Source of the DNA: Kibdelosporangium philippinense
Lineage (GTDB): Bacteria; Actinomycetota; Actinomycetes; Mycobacteriales; Pseudonocardiaceae
Direction of reading: 5' to 3'
DNA: 64,000 nt
Assembly: GCF_021390435.2 (NCBI RefSeq)
Contig: NZ_JAJVCN010000002.1
Coordinates: 1,674,001 to 1,738,000, forward strand
Of this stretch, positions 50,873 through 60,174 are shown one piece after another (within the stretch, counting starts at the first letter, position 1; each line of letters opens with the position of its first letter). The position numbers were made by a program, and so were the translations under genes. The notes under the pieces are model-generated. The model did no database searches and was not told where the DNA came from. It saw only the letters and a program-made list of their open reading frames with translations.

Positions 50873-51859
50873 GACTGATTCCGTGAAGATCACGTGAAGT
50901 GAGGCCGGGGCGCGGACATGAGAGGAGGGTGTTCAAGATCAATGTGTGACGAAAGAACTGAACACCCTCCTGACCGCACTCTACGTGCTCATCGACGATC
51001 ACGTGGTACCACCCCGCGCCGGACGCGGCCGTCGGCCGTTGCTGTCCGACAGCGAGCTGATCACCCTGGCCGTGGCTCAGGTGCTGCTGCGGTACCCCAG
51101 CGAGCGGCGCTGGATCCGGCATATCCGCTCCAGCGCCGAGTGGCAGGTCATGTTCCCGTACCTGCCGGAGCAGTCCGGCTACCACAAGCGGCTCAAGAAC
51201 GTCCATCCGTTGCTGTGCAAGGCGGTTCTTGTCCTGGCTGCGTGTTGCCCGTCCTGGTTCGACGATGTGTGGATCGCCGACGCCACCCCCGTTCCGTGCG
51301 GCATGTCGCGCGAGACGGTGAAACGCTCGGACCTGGCCGGGCACGCCGGCTACGGCTACTGCGCCGCGCATTCCCGGTTCTACTGGGGCCTGAAACTCTA
51401 CCTGGTCTGCGCGGGCGACGGGATGCCGATCATGTGGTGCCTGGCCAACCCGAAGCTCGGCGAGCGCGAGGTACTCGCCGCATTGCTGGAGCGCAACCAC
51501 CACCTCATCCGTTCCGGGCAGATCCTGCTGGCCGACAAAGGCTTCGCCGGCAAGCACTTCCACGAGTTGACCGCGGCGCTGGGCCTGCGACTGCTGCGCC
51601 CGGACCGCCGCGACGAGACCTACCGCCACGGCAACCTCGGCCACGTGCGCCAGTGGATCGAATCGGTCAACCAAACCCTCAAAGGCCAGCTCGACCTGGA
51701 GCACCACGGCGCCCGCACTCCAGCCGGGGTGTTCACCCGCGTCGCCCAGCGGCTATTGGCCATGGCCGCCGGGATCTGGCAGAACTGGGAAACCGGCGTG
51801 ACCAGCAAGCGGTCACTGATCGCGTTCGATCACTGAACACCAATTTCACGGAATCAGTC
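50873..51859 (+). mobile_element. IS982-family insertion sequence within the ligase gene
   Basis: The perfect terminal inverted repeats are GACTGATTCCGTGAA and TTCACGGAATCAGTC. AT dinucleotides flank the element at 50871-50872 and 51860-51861, consistent with a short target duplication. Excision in silico restores the interrupted reading frame. Confidence 0.9.
50946..51836 (+). CDS. IS982 family transposase
   Basis: Intact 296-residue transposase starting at GTG 50946 (VTKELNTLLTALY). It has the IS982-type N-terminal block LSDSELITLAVAQ and LPEQSGYHKRL. The DDE core has Asp in VWIADATPVP, Asp in LADKGFAGK and Glu in WIESVNQTLKGQ. It lies in the same direction as the disrupted ligase gene. 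A GGAGGG precedes it at some distance. Confidence 0.92.
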   Translation: MTKELNTLLTALYVLIDDHVVPPRAGRGRRPLLSDSELITLAVAQVLLRYPSERRWIRHIRSSAEWQVMFPYLPEQSGYHKRLKNVHPLLCKAVLVLAACCPSWFDDVWIADATPVPCGMSRETVKRSDLAGHAGYGYCAAHSRFYWGLKLYLVCAGDGMPIMWCLANPKLGEREVLAALLERNHHLIRSGQILLADKGFAGKHFHELTAALGLRLLRPDRRDETYRHGNLGHVRQWIESVNQTLKGQLDLEHHGARTPAGVFTRVAQRLLAMAAGIWQNWETGVTSKRSLIAFDH

Positions 51860-52822
51860 ATCTATGCGCCGGTCGGCCGGACTGACAACGTCGACCCGCG
51901 GACCACGATCTTCTCGCCGCATCCGCTGATGCACATTGGCGGCATCTACTTCTCGTTACTGATGCCGCTGTCCGCCGGAGCCACGACGGTGATCACGGAC
52001 ATCTGGGATCCGCAGGCCGTCGTGCCGTTCCTGGTCGACGCCAAGATCACCTACCTGGGCGGCGGACCGGCGTTCCAGTTCGGCGTGCTGGACGCGCTCA
52101 AGCAGCAGTCCAGGCACTTCGCCGAACTGCGCATCGTCCGATCGGGGAGCACAACGATCCCGCAACTGCTGGTCACGCAGGTCGCCGAGACGTACGGCGT
52201 GTCCCTCGGGGTCATGTGGGGCATGACCGAGGGCGTCTGCTCGTTCACCCGCCCCGACGATCCGCCAGGCTGGGCAACTGTCAGTGTCGGACGTCCCGGA
52301 CCAGGCACGGAGACAGACCTGCGGGCCGACCACCCGATCTCCGACGCACGACCCGCCCGCCTCTATGTCCGGGGCGGCTCGCTCTGTCTGGCGACCCTGG
52401 GACGGGACGACGGCCAGCTGACCGAACTGTCCGACTGGTACGACACGGGCGACCTGGCGGTTCCGGATGGCCGGGGCGGCATCCGCCTGCTGGGCAGGGC
52501 CGTCGACCGGATCGGCTCCACCTTCATGATCCCGGTAAACGATGTCGAATCAGCCCTGCTCGAACACGCCGAAGTACAAGATGTCGCCCTGGTCGGCTAC
52601 CCAGATGGACACGGCGGGGAGCTGGCGTGCGCCGTCGTCGTTCCGCGGGCGGACGCACCGGCCTTGCGGGACCTGCGCGACCACCTGACCGGCCAGGGCA
52701 TGACCGAGTGGTACTTGCCGTCCCGCCTGGAACTGTTCACCGCTCTGCCCCGCAACGAAGGCGGCAAAGTCCGTAAGGACCTTCTCCGCCAGTGGCTGGA
52801 GGATGGGCAGGCAAGGTGGTGA

Positions 52823-53564
52823 CCCGCGTTCCAGCCACACATCGACGGGCACGTCGCTTGAATCCCGCCGACTGCTGGCGCAGTTCATTGCCGAAGTCGG
52901 CGATTCGCAGCGTTGGTGCAGAAAACCGTTGGTGCAGAAAGCTTCACGGATGTCACTCGACCTGGAGCGCCTGGGCCCGCGACCGACGACCTCCTTGGTT
53001 TCCCGATCTTGCGGCTGACGCCCTACATGGAGCAGATGCGTACGCCGAGCGGGGTCTCGAGTTCGTGGGGTAGCAAGGCGGTGAGCCGACGCGGGCTGAC
53101 CGCAATAGGAATGAAGGAGAATCTGTGTGGGCGAACAACGCTGCCGATCGGGGCCAGCTTCGTGCCGCTAGGCTTCCCGTTGCTTCGTCCACGCCGGGTC
53201 GAGGCCGACGTGGACTTCGTACGTGACCTGACCGTGGCCGAGCTGGCGACAGGCATGTACGCGGAGTCCTTGACGACTTGGCCGCATCCAGCCCCGCTGG
53301 AGGTGACCACACGTCCTGCCGACTGCAGTAGTCGGCGCTGGCCGCCAGCACCGACTCGCCCTCTACGCGGAACCCTGATGTGCTGGCTCGGCGGTTCAAT
53401 GTGCCTTTGCGTCACGCTGAATGATCCACGATTCAGGCGAGACATGTCGTCTACGTAGAGATTGGCCGTTGCCGGGCGCTGGTCGATCAATGGCAGTGAG
53501 TAGTTGTCGCTGAATCATGACGCATCGAATTTCGACCTCGACGGTGTCGTGCCAAGCTCACAGG
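52823..53564 (+). other. Long stretch with no intact gene, possible coding remnants
   Basis: No frame with a credible start, ribosome site and continuous coding pattern is seen. Short coding-like pieces occur in different frames, for example VDFVRDLTVAELATGMYAESL near 53200-53265. This suggests a decayed gene downstream of the PKS cluster, but the family cannot be named. Confidence 0.45.
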
Positions 53565-54387
53565 ATGGAGATCGAACAGGCGCTCGTCGCCGGGAACTTG
53601 TGGGGATGTCCTGTGGACATCCTCGATCGTTTGCTCCAGTTGCGCCGAGGCATGGAAGGGGGGTATCACCCTCGACGAATGGCGGGAGAAGGACACTGCC
53701 CTCCGGGAAGGCTTGCCAGCCGTTGACGAGGACGAGGTGACGGCATTCCAGACGGAGGTGCTTGTCGACACGTCCCTCGACCCTTCCGATGATGCGGCAA
53801 ACCAGCTCATCGGGCGATTGTCCGTCTTGGTTCACCCGGCTCCGACGGACAAGGAACTATGGGATGAGCTGTCGGAACTGGCCCGAGAACGCGACATCCC
53901 AGGCTCCCGGCGTCGTCATCGAGAAGAGTTCGATCGCAGACTGGATGAGGCAAAGCAGAGGCGTCGGGAGCGCATTGTTCGGTGGCTTATCCGCCCGGAA
54001 AGCGAGGTGGACTCTGTTACCGGTCTTCCGTGGTCACAGATCGCGTGCTACCGGGTCGTCGAGCACTCGCAGTTGGGACCGGTGCCGCAGTATGTCGACG
54101 CTGCTCGGAAGCTTGCTCGTGCCGTTGCGTTGCCGACCGAGCTTCAGCGTGCGGACCTCGTGGCCGACTCTGCGATAGGGACGGGGCTCGACACCGCGAT
54201 GGCAGATCTGAAACAGAACCGCCTGACCTGGTTCCTTCAACTGGTCGGCGAATCTGCCGAGGACGATGAGGGACTACAGCCGGTTATGGCGGATCTCCTC
54301 AGTATCTGGGCGGATCAGCGAGTGCAGAAGCTCCTCATTGAGGAGACAGCACTCGGGTGGCCGCCACCGTACGACCGTAATTCGTGA
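53565..54387 (+). pseudogene. Hypothetical protein gene with a frameshift at a G6 run
   Basis: The coding pattern starts at ATG 53565 (MEIEQALVAGNLWG...DILDRLLQLRRGMEGG) and moves at the GGGGGG run (53658-53663) to the frame reading GITLDEWREKDTALREG and on to the stop at 54387. The joined protein is about 273 residues, soluble, rich in Glu/Arg helices, with a central ERIVRWLIRPE segment. No family is recognised. Using only the second frame, a TTG at 53713 would give 224 residues. The break in a homopolymer could be a sequencing error or a phase-variable tract; nothing else in the gene is damaged. Confidence 0.55.
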
Positions 54388-54563
54388 TATTCACTCCGAA
54401 CTTTGTTCCTGGGTGCAGCGCCGACTTCGGGGGCGCCATCACCCGGTTCGGGTTGCCCCCGGAAGATCCTCGCGCGGGTGGAGAGCGCTCGCACCTCGGC
54501 CTGCTGGCGATCGTTCAGCGGCCGGTCGACGGCGAGGACGTCGTAGCACTGGTACTCGCTCAC
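54388..54563 (-). pseudogene. Truncated N-terminus of a conserved protein (MSEYQ...LAVDRPL type)
   Basis: The first ~30 residues (GTG 54563) match the start of a widespread conserved hypothetical family by recall: VDRPLNDRQQAEVRALSTRARI. After the ARI block the resemblance ends and the frame runs into unrelated sequence. It overlaps the stop of the upstream minus-strand gene by GTGA, so it was once its coupled partner. The family is often found beside SWIM zinc-finger proteins, which fits the neighbouring gene. Confidence 0.45.
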
Positions 54564-54931
54564 TCCTTGTCCTGTCGATCAGTACGGGCAAAGGGCTTCG
54601 CCCGGAAACCCGAGTTGTCTCCCATGTGGATGAACAGGTGCCCTTCGACTGTGGCGTCATCGACGAGGGCTGCCCAGCCGCGTCCGCTGACCTGGTCGCC
54701 TTCGTCGTTGCCCTCCCAATTGAACTCGATACGGGTGCGTCCGTCGTGTTCGATGGTGCGGCAGTCCATCCAGCCTCGGACGGCGATGAAGCCGAACTGG
54801 CCGGTTCCGTCCTTGGCGAACTCGATGAAGCCGGGTTCGACGAGGTCGATGGCATCGCGGTCCCACAGGTCCATCTCCACGATCCGCCACCGGCCGGTCA
54901 GGGGCGTCACTGATCGTTTACTGGGTGCCAT
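54560..54931 (-). CDS. Conserved hypothetical protein
   Basis: A 123-residue protein with a compact beta-rich pattern: GRWRIVEMDLWDRDAIDLVEPG, then IEFAKDGTGQFGFIAVRGWMDC and an ExNWEGND segment. The pattern looks like a conserved small family with a lipocalin-like or single-domain beta fold. No catalytic motif is evident. Its stop overlaps the following minus-strand start by GTGA, indicating an operon whose second gene is now truncated. It is divergent from the gene at 54987. Confidence 0.7.
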   Translation of the reverse strand: MAPSKRSVTPLTGRWRIVEMDLWDRDAIDLVEPGFIEFAKDGTGQFGFIAVRGWMDCRTIEHDGRTRIEFNWEGNDEGDQVSGRGWAALVDDATVEGHLFIHMGDNSGFRAKPFARTDRQDKE

Positions 54932-54986
54932 GCGGCGTGAGGGTAGCCATTGCGCGGACCAGGCTTGACGTGCCGGGTATTGAATA

Positions 54987-56231
54987 GTGCTCGTGGCGAG
55001 TATCGAGGTGGAGCGGGTACGTCGGTTGATCGAAGGGTTGCGGCGTGATCGCCGGATGCACCCGCGTCATGGGCGAGGTGAATATTCTCGACTGTCGAGG
55101 GACGTCGTGGCGGCGTGTGAGGCGCTGTTCGAAAGCGACCCGGCCGCTGTGCCAACTCTCGCGCGGCGCGCGGTCGATCTAGTGACGACGGCAATGATGT
55201 ACATCGACGATTCGTCCGGCGTCCTGGGCGGTGACCTCCGTGCTCTGATGGCCGTGCATGCGCGTGCCTGTGCGGTGGCGCCACCAGATTCGAAGCAGTT
55301 GGCGGGCTGGCTGGTGAAGTTGCGGCTCGATGGGCCGGGCTGGCCGGATTTCGAACTGCGCGACTACGCGGCCGCGCTGGGGGAGAAGGGGCGCGCCGAA
55401 CTGTCCCGCAGGGTCGAAGACCGAGCCAGGGCAGCTGAGCCGGATCTGTTCGGCAGGACCCCCTTTGGGATCCGTGTGTTGCGCGAGCAGCTCGCCGAGC
55501 TCTCCGGCGACGTCGACCACTACATCGCGGTGCTGGCTGAAGATCTCCACGCCGCGCCCCAGTATCGCAAGATCGTCGACGCGCTGCGGAACGCCGGACG
55601 CACGGCCGACGCTGAGCACTGGGCACAACGTGGGTTGGGGATCGGCAATCCGATCGACAAAGGCAAGCTTCGTGACGTCTATGTGGACTTGCTGCTTGAG
55701 CGTGGTGCCACCGACGAAGCGTTCGCTTTGCGGTGGCAACTGTTCGAGAGGAACCCGACCCAGGCCCACTACGACGATCTGCGCCGTACCGGCGAACGCA
55801 CTGGCGACTGGCCCGGCGTACGCGACAAGGCGATCGGGTGGCTGCGCGACGCCACCACCGGGCAGCCCGCCTACGCCGACCACCTCATCGGCGTATTCCT
55901 CGACGAGGGCGAACTGGACGAAGCCTGGCAGACAGCGGCCGACCACACCGAGGATCTGCCTGAGTCACGCTGGCGTCAGCTCATCGAGCTGCGCCAACCC
56001 ACCCATCCGCGGGACGTGATCGAGCCGTGGCAACGGCTCATCCAGCGGCGGCTTGACGCCAGCACCGACAAGTATCGGTACGGCAAAGCCATCACGATGC
56101 TCCGGCAACTCCGCGACGCCTACCAGGCCACCGGTGCCGCGACCGGCTTCGCAACGTACCTCGACCGCCTGCGTGACCGTCACAAACGCAAGACGTCGTT
56201 CATCGCCAAGCTCGGTCAGGCCAACCTGTGA
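54987..56231 (+). CDS. Helical-repeat protein, possibly C-terminal part of a SWIM-associated protein
   Basis: 414 residues from GTG 54987 (a GTG at 54993 is also possible). It is composed of repeated amphipathic helices, with TPR-like pairs such as DAEHWAQRGLGI and DEAFALRWQLFERNP, and a basic end RHKRKTSFIAKL. This resembles the C-terminal part of actinobacterial SWIM zinc-finger proteins; no CxCx(n)CxH motif is present, so the zinc finger is absent or lost. It probably serves as a protein-interaction scaffold. It is divergent from the small conserved gene at 54560-54931. Confidence 0.7.
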   Translation: MLVASIEVERVRRLIEGLRRDRRMHPRHGRGEYSRLSRDVVAACEALFESDPAAVPTLARRAVDLVTTAMMYIDDSSGVLGGDLRALMAVHARACAVAPPDSKQLAGWLVKLRLDGPGWPDFELRDYAAALGEKGRAELSRRVEDRARAAEPDLFGRTPFGIRVLREQLAELSGDVDHYIAVLAEDLHAAPQYRKIVDALRNAGRTADAEHWAQRGLGIGNPIDKGKLRDVYVDLLLERGATDEAFALRWQLFERNPTQAHYDDLRRTGERTGDWPGVRDKAIGWLRDATTGQPAYADHLIGVFLDEGELDEAWQTAADHTEDLPESRWRQLIELRQPTHPRDVIEPWQRLIQRRLDASTDKYRYGKAITMLRQLRDAYQATGAATGFATYLDRLRDRHKRKTSFIAKLGQANL

Positions 56232-56322
56232 CACCGCGGTATGCCTTCACCACGTCCTGGCAGATGGGGGCAGACCATGGTGAAGAGGGCTCATCCCACT
56301 TCAGTCGCGGTCGGAATAGGGC

Positions 56323-57651
56323 CTACTCGATGACACGAGCGAGGTAGGCAGGCTCGATGTTGTCGTCCACCGTGATCTGCGGGTGTGGTTGGCCTTCGGC
56401 GTAGGGCAGGCAGCGTTCGGCCAGTTCCGGTGGAGTGGTGTTGTGTGCGGCGAGCCAGCGGATCCAATCGGGTAGCAGGGCTACGAGTTGTTTGGCGAAG
56501 TCGTCGAGGTAGTAGCCGTGCACGTGCCGCACGAACAGGGCGACGCGGTGTGGGGAGCATGTGCTGAACACGGCGTCGATGTTGTTGATGCACCAGGAGT
56601 CGGTCAGCTCCGTCGCCAACTCGTCCAGATCCACCGGCAGTTCCCGCTGGTCGGTGTCGTGAGCCTGGAGCCATGTGGTGAACTCGGCCGCTGCGGTGGC
56701 CGCGTCCATTCCGCGACCGGGGCGGGTTTCCTGCTGTCGCAACGTTTGCTTGACGGCTTCGGCCAAACGCTTGCTGCGGTGGTACTCGGCGAACTGTTCC
56801 ACGTTTTCCCCGCCGGAACGTAGGAGTCCTTCCTCGGCGGGCAGCAACTCGGCCAGCAGCCATGGGTCGTCCACCGGGGCCAGTTCCGTGTCGGCGGCGG
56901 CGATCGGGCCGACCCCGGCCTGCCAGGCGGTCAGCGCTGCTTCGGGTGTGGGGTAGTAGCCGCTGTGCACGGTGAACGCCTGGTGTCCGCAGGCGTCGAT
57001 GTCCCACAGGTACCAGCGCTCCGGCTGGTCCGCGGTGGTGATCGGCGCGGTGACGGCGAACCGGCTGCCGTAGCGGTCGCGGGTCCACAGCACCGTTCCG
57101 GTCACCGTGGGACCTGGTGGCGCGGGCGGCAGCACCCGCCTTCCCGACATGTCCCGCAACCGCGTGATCGCGTCGGCCGCGGCCTCGCTGTGCGGATACG
57201 GCAGGATGTCGGCTACGGCGGTGAGTACTCGCCACGGAGCACGCCACGCGTCGGCGTCGTTGGTGATCGCCTCCACTGCGGCCGCAGCCGCTGTTACCAA
57301 GGCTGTGGCCAGGTGACTCGGGCCCGGCCGGTCGTCCAGCGGGGCCTGTTCCGCCTCGCTCAACACAGTTCCCATCCGCAGGCACAACGCGTCTTCCACG
57401 ATCGCATCGGGTTGGTTCGCCATGACCGCCACGAGGTCCGCGACCAGATCTGTTGCCGCAGCGGCGGCCCTCGACCTACGCCCCGCGTCGATCTGCTCCC
57501 GGTAGGCGGTCAGATCATGCAATGCCTCCGCCAGCGTGTGGGGATCCTGCCCGCCCGGAACAGCGGCAGATCCGCGCTGGTTCACGCGGGCCGGCTTTCG
57601 GGACCAGCCGGACTTCCCGGGCTTCTTCTTCCGTTTCCGCGACACAGGCAC
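56323..57651 (-). CDS. Hypothetical protein with Lys/Arg-rich N-terminus
   Basis: 442 residues from GTG 57651, or from GTG 57645 giving VSRKRKKKPGKSG. The N-terminus is strongly basic and resembles that of the next upstream gene (VSKRRRRKPTKSG). The rest is helical with a central beta segment (GTVLWTRDRYGSRFAVTAP...WYLWDIDACG) and no recognised catalytic motif. It lies downstream of the DUF1841-like gene on the same strand with a gap of about 137 bp. The function is unknown; nucleic-acid contact through the basic tail is possible. Confidence 0.75.
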   Translation of the reverse strand: MPVSRKRKKKPGKSGWSRKPARVNQRGSAAVPGGQDPHTLAEALHDLTAYREQIDAGRRSRAAAAATDLVADLVAVMANQPDAIVEDALCLRMGTVLSEAEQAPLDDRPGPSHLATALVTAAAAAVEAITNDADAWRAPWRVLTAVADILPYPHSEAAADAITRLRDMSGRRVLPPAPPGPTVTGTVLWTRDRYGSRFAVTAPITTADQPERWYLWDIDACGHQAFTVHSGYYPTPEAALTAWQAGVGPIAAADTELAPVDDPWLLAELLPAEEGLLRSGGENVEQFAEYHRSKRLAEAVKQTLRQQETRPGRGMDAATAAAEFTTWLQAHDTDQRELPVDLDELATELTDSWCINNIDAVFSTCSPHRVALFVRHVHGYYLDDFAKQLVALLPDWIRWLAAHNTTPPELAERCLPYAEGQPHPQITVDDNIEPAYLARVIE

Positions 57652-57788
57652 CGCAGAAGCATAGGCAACCCGCCCCGCCTTTCAGCCGCAGGCAGCGCCG
57701 CGCCGACAAGCCGTGACCGGCCGGCCAGCCGGTCTTCTCGCTGCACCGCACCTCGCCCGCCGCGCACAACTCCAGCACCACCCGCAGG

Positions 57789-58439
57789 TTACTCAGGCTG
57801 CAGGTCGTTGAGGCCCCGCCGGTACGCCTCGGCATCAAACTGTTCGTGTTTGGCCAGGACGGGGTGCATGTGCTCGGTGAGGACCGCGGCGATTCTGTGC
57901 AGGATGTCGTGCCGGTTCATGCCATGGTCGCGGAGCCGCTGGGCGGCTTGCCACACCTCGGGTGGGTCGTCGTCCCACAACTGGTTGGCGATCACCTCGT
58001 GCATCGTCAGATGCAGCCGGGGGCTGTGCCCATCGAGTTCGCCCTCGAAGAGCGGATCGGCCAACGCCTCGTGGTATTCGGGATGCTCACCTTTGACGAG
58101 GAGCCCACGCTCATCCGGGTCGGCGGGGTTAAGCCAGTCGAACCGCTCGTCTTCGATGACGGTGCTTCGGTACGGCACGGTGAACACCCGCCGGTCCAGG
58201 ATGCTCTCGACCTCGGCCTTGTCCACCGACGGCGGAACGTTGTCCAGATATGTCGCCGGGTCGACATCGCCTTCTGCCGGCGGTCCTGGCGGCGAGTCGT
58301 ACTCAGGAGGCCGGGAGGCCCGCCTCCTTCGACCGGATTTCGTCGGCTTGCGCCTGCGCCTCTTGCTCACCGGGCTCACGAAATCCAGGTTCTCATGACG
58401 CGCCGGCGCGGACTCGTCGGGACCGGCAGTTGGCTCCAC
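57789..58439 (-). CDS. DUF1841-like protein with Lys/Arg-rich N-terminus
   Basis: 216 residues from GTG 58439. GTG codons at 58379 or 58370 (VSKRRRRKP) are more plausible starts, because they leave room for a promoter between this gene and the divergent helicase gene. The C-terminal domain LHLTMHEVIANQLW...DDPPEVWQAAQRL...GMNRHDILHRIA matches the DUF1841 pattern. A basic tract of about 20 residues comes first. Biochemistry is unknown. It shares the basic N-terminal motif with the gene at 56323-57651, suggesting the pair act together. Confidence 0.75.
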   Translation of the reverse strand: MEPTAGPDESAPARHENLDFVSPVSKRRRRKPTKSGRRRRASRPPEYDSPPGPPAEGDVDPATYLDNVPPSVDKAEVESILDRRVFTVPYRSTVIEDERFDWLNPADPDERGLLVKGEHPEYHEALADPLFEGELDGHSPRLHLTMHEVIANQLWDDDPPEVWQAAQRLRDHGMNRHDILHRIAAVLTEHMHPVLAKHEQFDAEAYRRGLNDLQPE

Positions 58440-58452
58440 TACAGTGTGGTCG

Positions 58453-60174
58453 ATGTCGGCGCACGAGCCATTTTCCGGCCGCCAGGAACTGCCCGCGGCG
58501 CTGCGCGGATTTCTCGATCGGTTGGCCGGTGCCCCGGTGGTCGATCCGGTGGCGTCAGCCTTGGTGGATCAGGCTGTCGCGGTGCTGCGCCGGCCCGGGT
58601 TCGACACGTTGTTGTCATTGCCGCAGCTGACGTTCCAGCCGTTCGACTACCAGCAGGAAACCGCAGCGACGGTGTTGCGGCGGATGCGCGGCCGGGCGAT
58701 CTTGGCTGACGAGGTCGGGTTGGGCAAGACCATCGAGGCCGGGTTGGTCGCCTCCGAGCTGCGGATGCGGGGCCTCGCGGACAGGACGTTGGTGATCACG
58801 CCGGCGGGGCTGGTCGAGCAGTGGCGAGACGAGCTGGAACGCAAGTTCGGCATGCCCACCGCGATCCTGTCCGGCAGTGACGTCACCCCGGACGGGCGCG
58901 GCAACGGGCCGGTGTTGTTGGCCTCGCTCGCCACGGCCCGCCGTGACCCGTTGAAGTCGAGGCTCACTGGCACCGCGTGGGATTTGGTGATCGCCGACGA
59001 GGCACACCGGCTGCGCTCCACACGCAGTGCGTCAGGGAAGCTCATCCGGGCGCTGACCGCGCGGTTCCTGTTGCTGCTGACCGCGACCCCGGTGGAGAAC
59101 CGCCTGCAGGACCTCTACGAGATGATCTCTCTGGTGGCGCCCGGTCTGCTGGGCACCCCGAGCCAGTTCCGCGCCCGGCACGCCGCGCCCGGCGGTGATG
59201 GCGGTGGTGTTGGTAGCCCGCGCAACCTCACCGAACTGAGGGCCAGGAGCCGCCAGGTGATGGTGCGCCACCGGCGCAGCGAGGTGGCGTTGCGGCTGCC
59301 ACAACGCCTCGCCGAAACCGTCCTGGTCACCCCGGACACCGACGAACGGGACATGTACGCAGAACTGGCTGAGCGGATCCGGGTCGAGGCGAAGGAGGCC
59401 ACGGCCGCGCGACGGATCGCGTTGCGCTCGGCTGCTCGGCTGGCCGGATCCACGCCGGCCGCCGCTGCTCCGACACTGAGAAAGCTCGGCTGGACCGACT
59501 TGGCCACCGCGGCGGAGGCGATCACCAATCCGGCCAAGGTTCGCCTGCTGGTGGCCAGGTTGGGTGAGCACGCGGCGCGCGGCGAGAAGGTGCTGGTGTT
59601 CACCGCGTTCCGGCAGACCGTGGACGCCGTGGCCACGGCCACCCGGGCTGCCGGGATCGACGCGGCCGTCTACCACGGCAGCCTCCGGCGCGCGGAGAAG
59701 GAACTCGCCATCGGTTCCTTCCGGGACGAGAAACCGGTGCTGCTGTCCACCGAGTCCGCCGGTGAGGGCCGCAACCTCCAGTTCTGCCACGTGATGGTCA
59801 ACCTCGACCTGCCGTGGAACCCCATGCAGATCGAGCAGCGCCTCGGCCGGCTGCACCGGGTCGGCCAAACTCACGACGTGTTGCTGACCAACCTGGCCTG
59901 CCGGGGCACCATCGAGGAGCGGATCCTGCACGTCCTCGAAAACAAGATCAACATGTTCGAGCTGGTCATCGGTGAGTTGGACATGATCCTCGGCCGGATC
60001 AACGAGGACTTCGACTTCGAGCAAGCCGTGTTCGACGCGTTCACCGCCAGCGAGGACGGCAACGCCTTCGGCCGGCGCATGGACGAACTCGGCGACGACC
60101 TCGCCGCAGCCCGCGCCGGCTACCTGGCGGATCGGGGCACCGTTGATGCCCTGGTGGGGGAGGATGACGCGTGA
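58453..60174 (+). CDS. SNF2/DEAD-like helicase (RapA-type)
   Basis: About 573 residues from ATG 58453; GTG 58444 is an alternative. Superfamily 2 ATPase with SNF2 features. Motif I is ADEVGLGKTIEAG (K95, counted from GTG 58444), motif II is IADEAH (D185-H188) and motif III is LTATPVENR. The C-terminal RecA domain has STESAGEGRNLQ and the QRLGRLHRVGQ arginine-finger motif. It would translocate on duplex DNA using ATP. It is coupled by GTGA to the zinc-ribbon gene that follows. Such two-gene helicase units occur in defence and DNA-maintenance islands; no nuclease or methylase gene is visible here, so the role stays open. Confidence 0.9.
   Translation: MSAHEPFSGRQELPAALRGFLDRLAGAPVVDPVASALVDQAVAVLRRPGFDTLLSLPQLTFQPFDYQQETAATVLRRMRGRAILADEVGLGKTIEAGLVASELRMRGLADRTLVITPAGLVEQWRDELERKFGMPTAILSGSDVTPDGRGNGPVLLASLATARRDPLKSRLTGTAWDLVIADEAHRLRSTRSASGKLIRALTARFLLLLTATPVENRLQDLYEMISLVAPGLLGTPSQFRARHAAPGGDGGGVGSPRNLTELRARSRQVMVRHRRSEVALRLPQRLAETVLVTPDTDERDMYAELAERIRVEAKEATAARRIALRSAARLAGSTPAAAAPTLRKLGWTDLATAAEAITNPAKVRLLVARLGEHAARGEKVLVFTAFRQTVDAVATATRAAGIDAAVYHGSLRRAEKELAIGSFRDEKPVLLSTESAGEGRNLQFCHVMVNLDLPWNPMQIEQRLGRLHRVGQTHDVLLTNLACRGTIEERILHVLENKINMFELVIGELDMILGRINEDFDFEQAVFDAFTASEDGNAFGRRMDELGDDLAAARAGYLADRGTVDALVGEDDA

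Larger units (their letters stand above)
50181..52822 (+). pseudogene. Acyl-CoA synthetase/AMP ligase gene interrupted by an IS982-family element
   Basis: The N-terminal part (GTG 50181; P-loop LFTSGTTGEPKAA) runs to 50870 and the C-terminal part resumes at 51862 and ends at 52822. Removing the IS and one AT of the duplication restores an exact frame, HATY-IYAPVGRTDNV, giving an ANL-superfamily enzyme. The C-terminal part has GMTEGVCS, YDTGDLA and a terminal NEGGKVRKD with the catalytic lysine. The overall type is like cyclohexanecarboxylate- or medium-chain acyl-CoA ligases. It follows the PKS thioesterase by 18 bases, so it was probably cotranscribed and may have supplied a starter or processed the product (inference). 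Confidence 0.85.

Noticed and set aside
50918..52822. Continuous 634-residue plus frame running through the IS982 element into the ligase C-terminus
   Set aside because: Its first half is a wrong frame of the transposase; only the part after 51862 is real and belongs to the interrupted ligase.
57515..57788. Cys-rich minus-strand frame (LCAAGEVRCSEKTGW...GCLCFCGACVAE) between two hypothetical genes
   Set aside because: It overlaps the next gene by more than 130 bases and no ribosome site decides a start; kept only as a note because its Cys pattern is odd.
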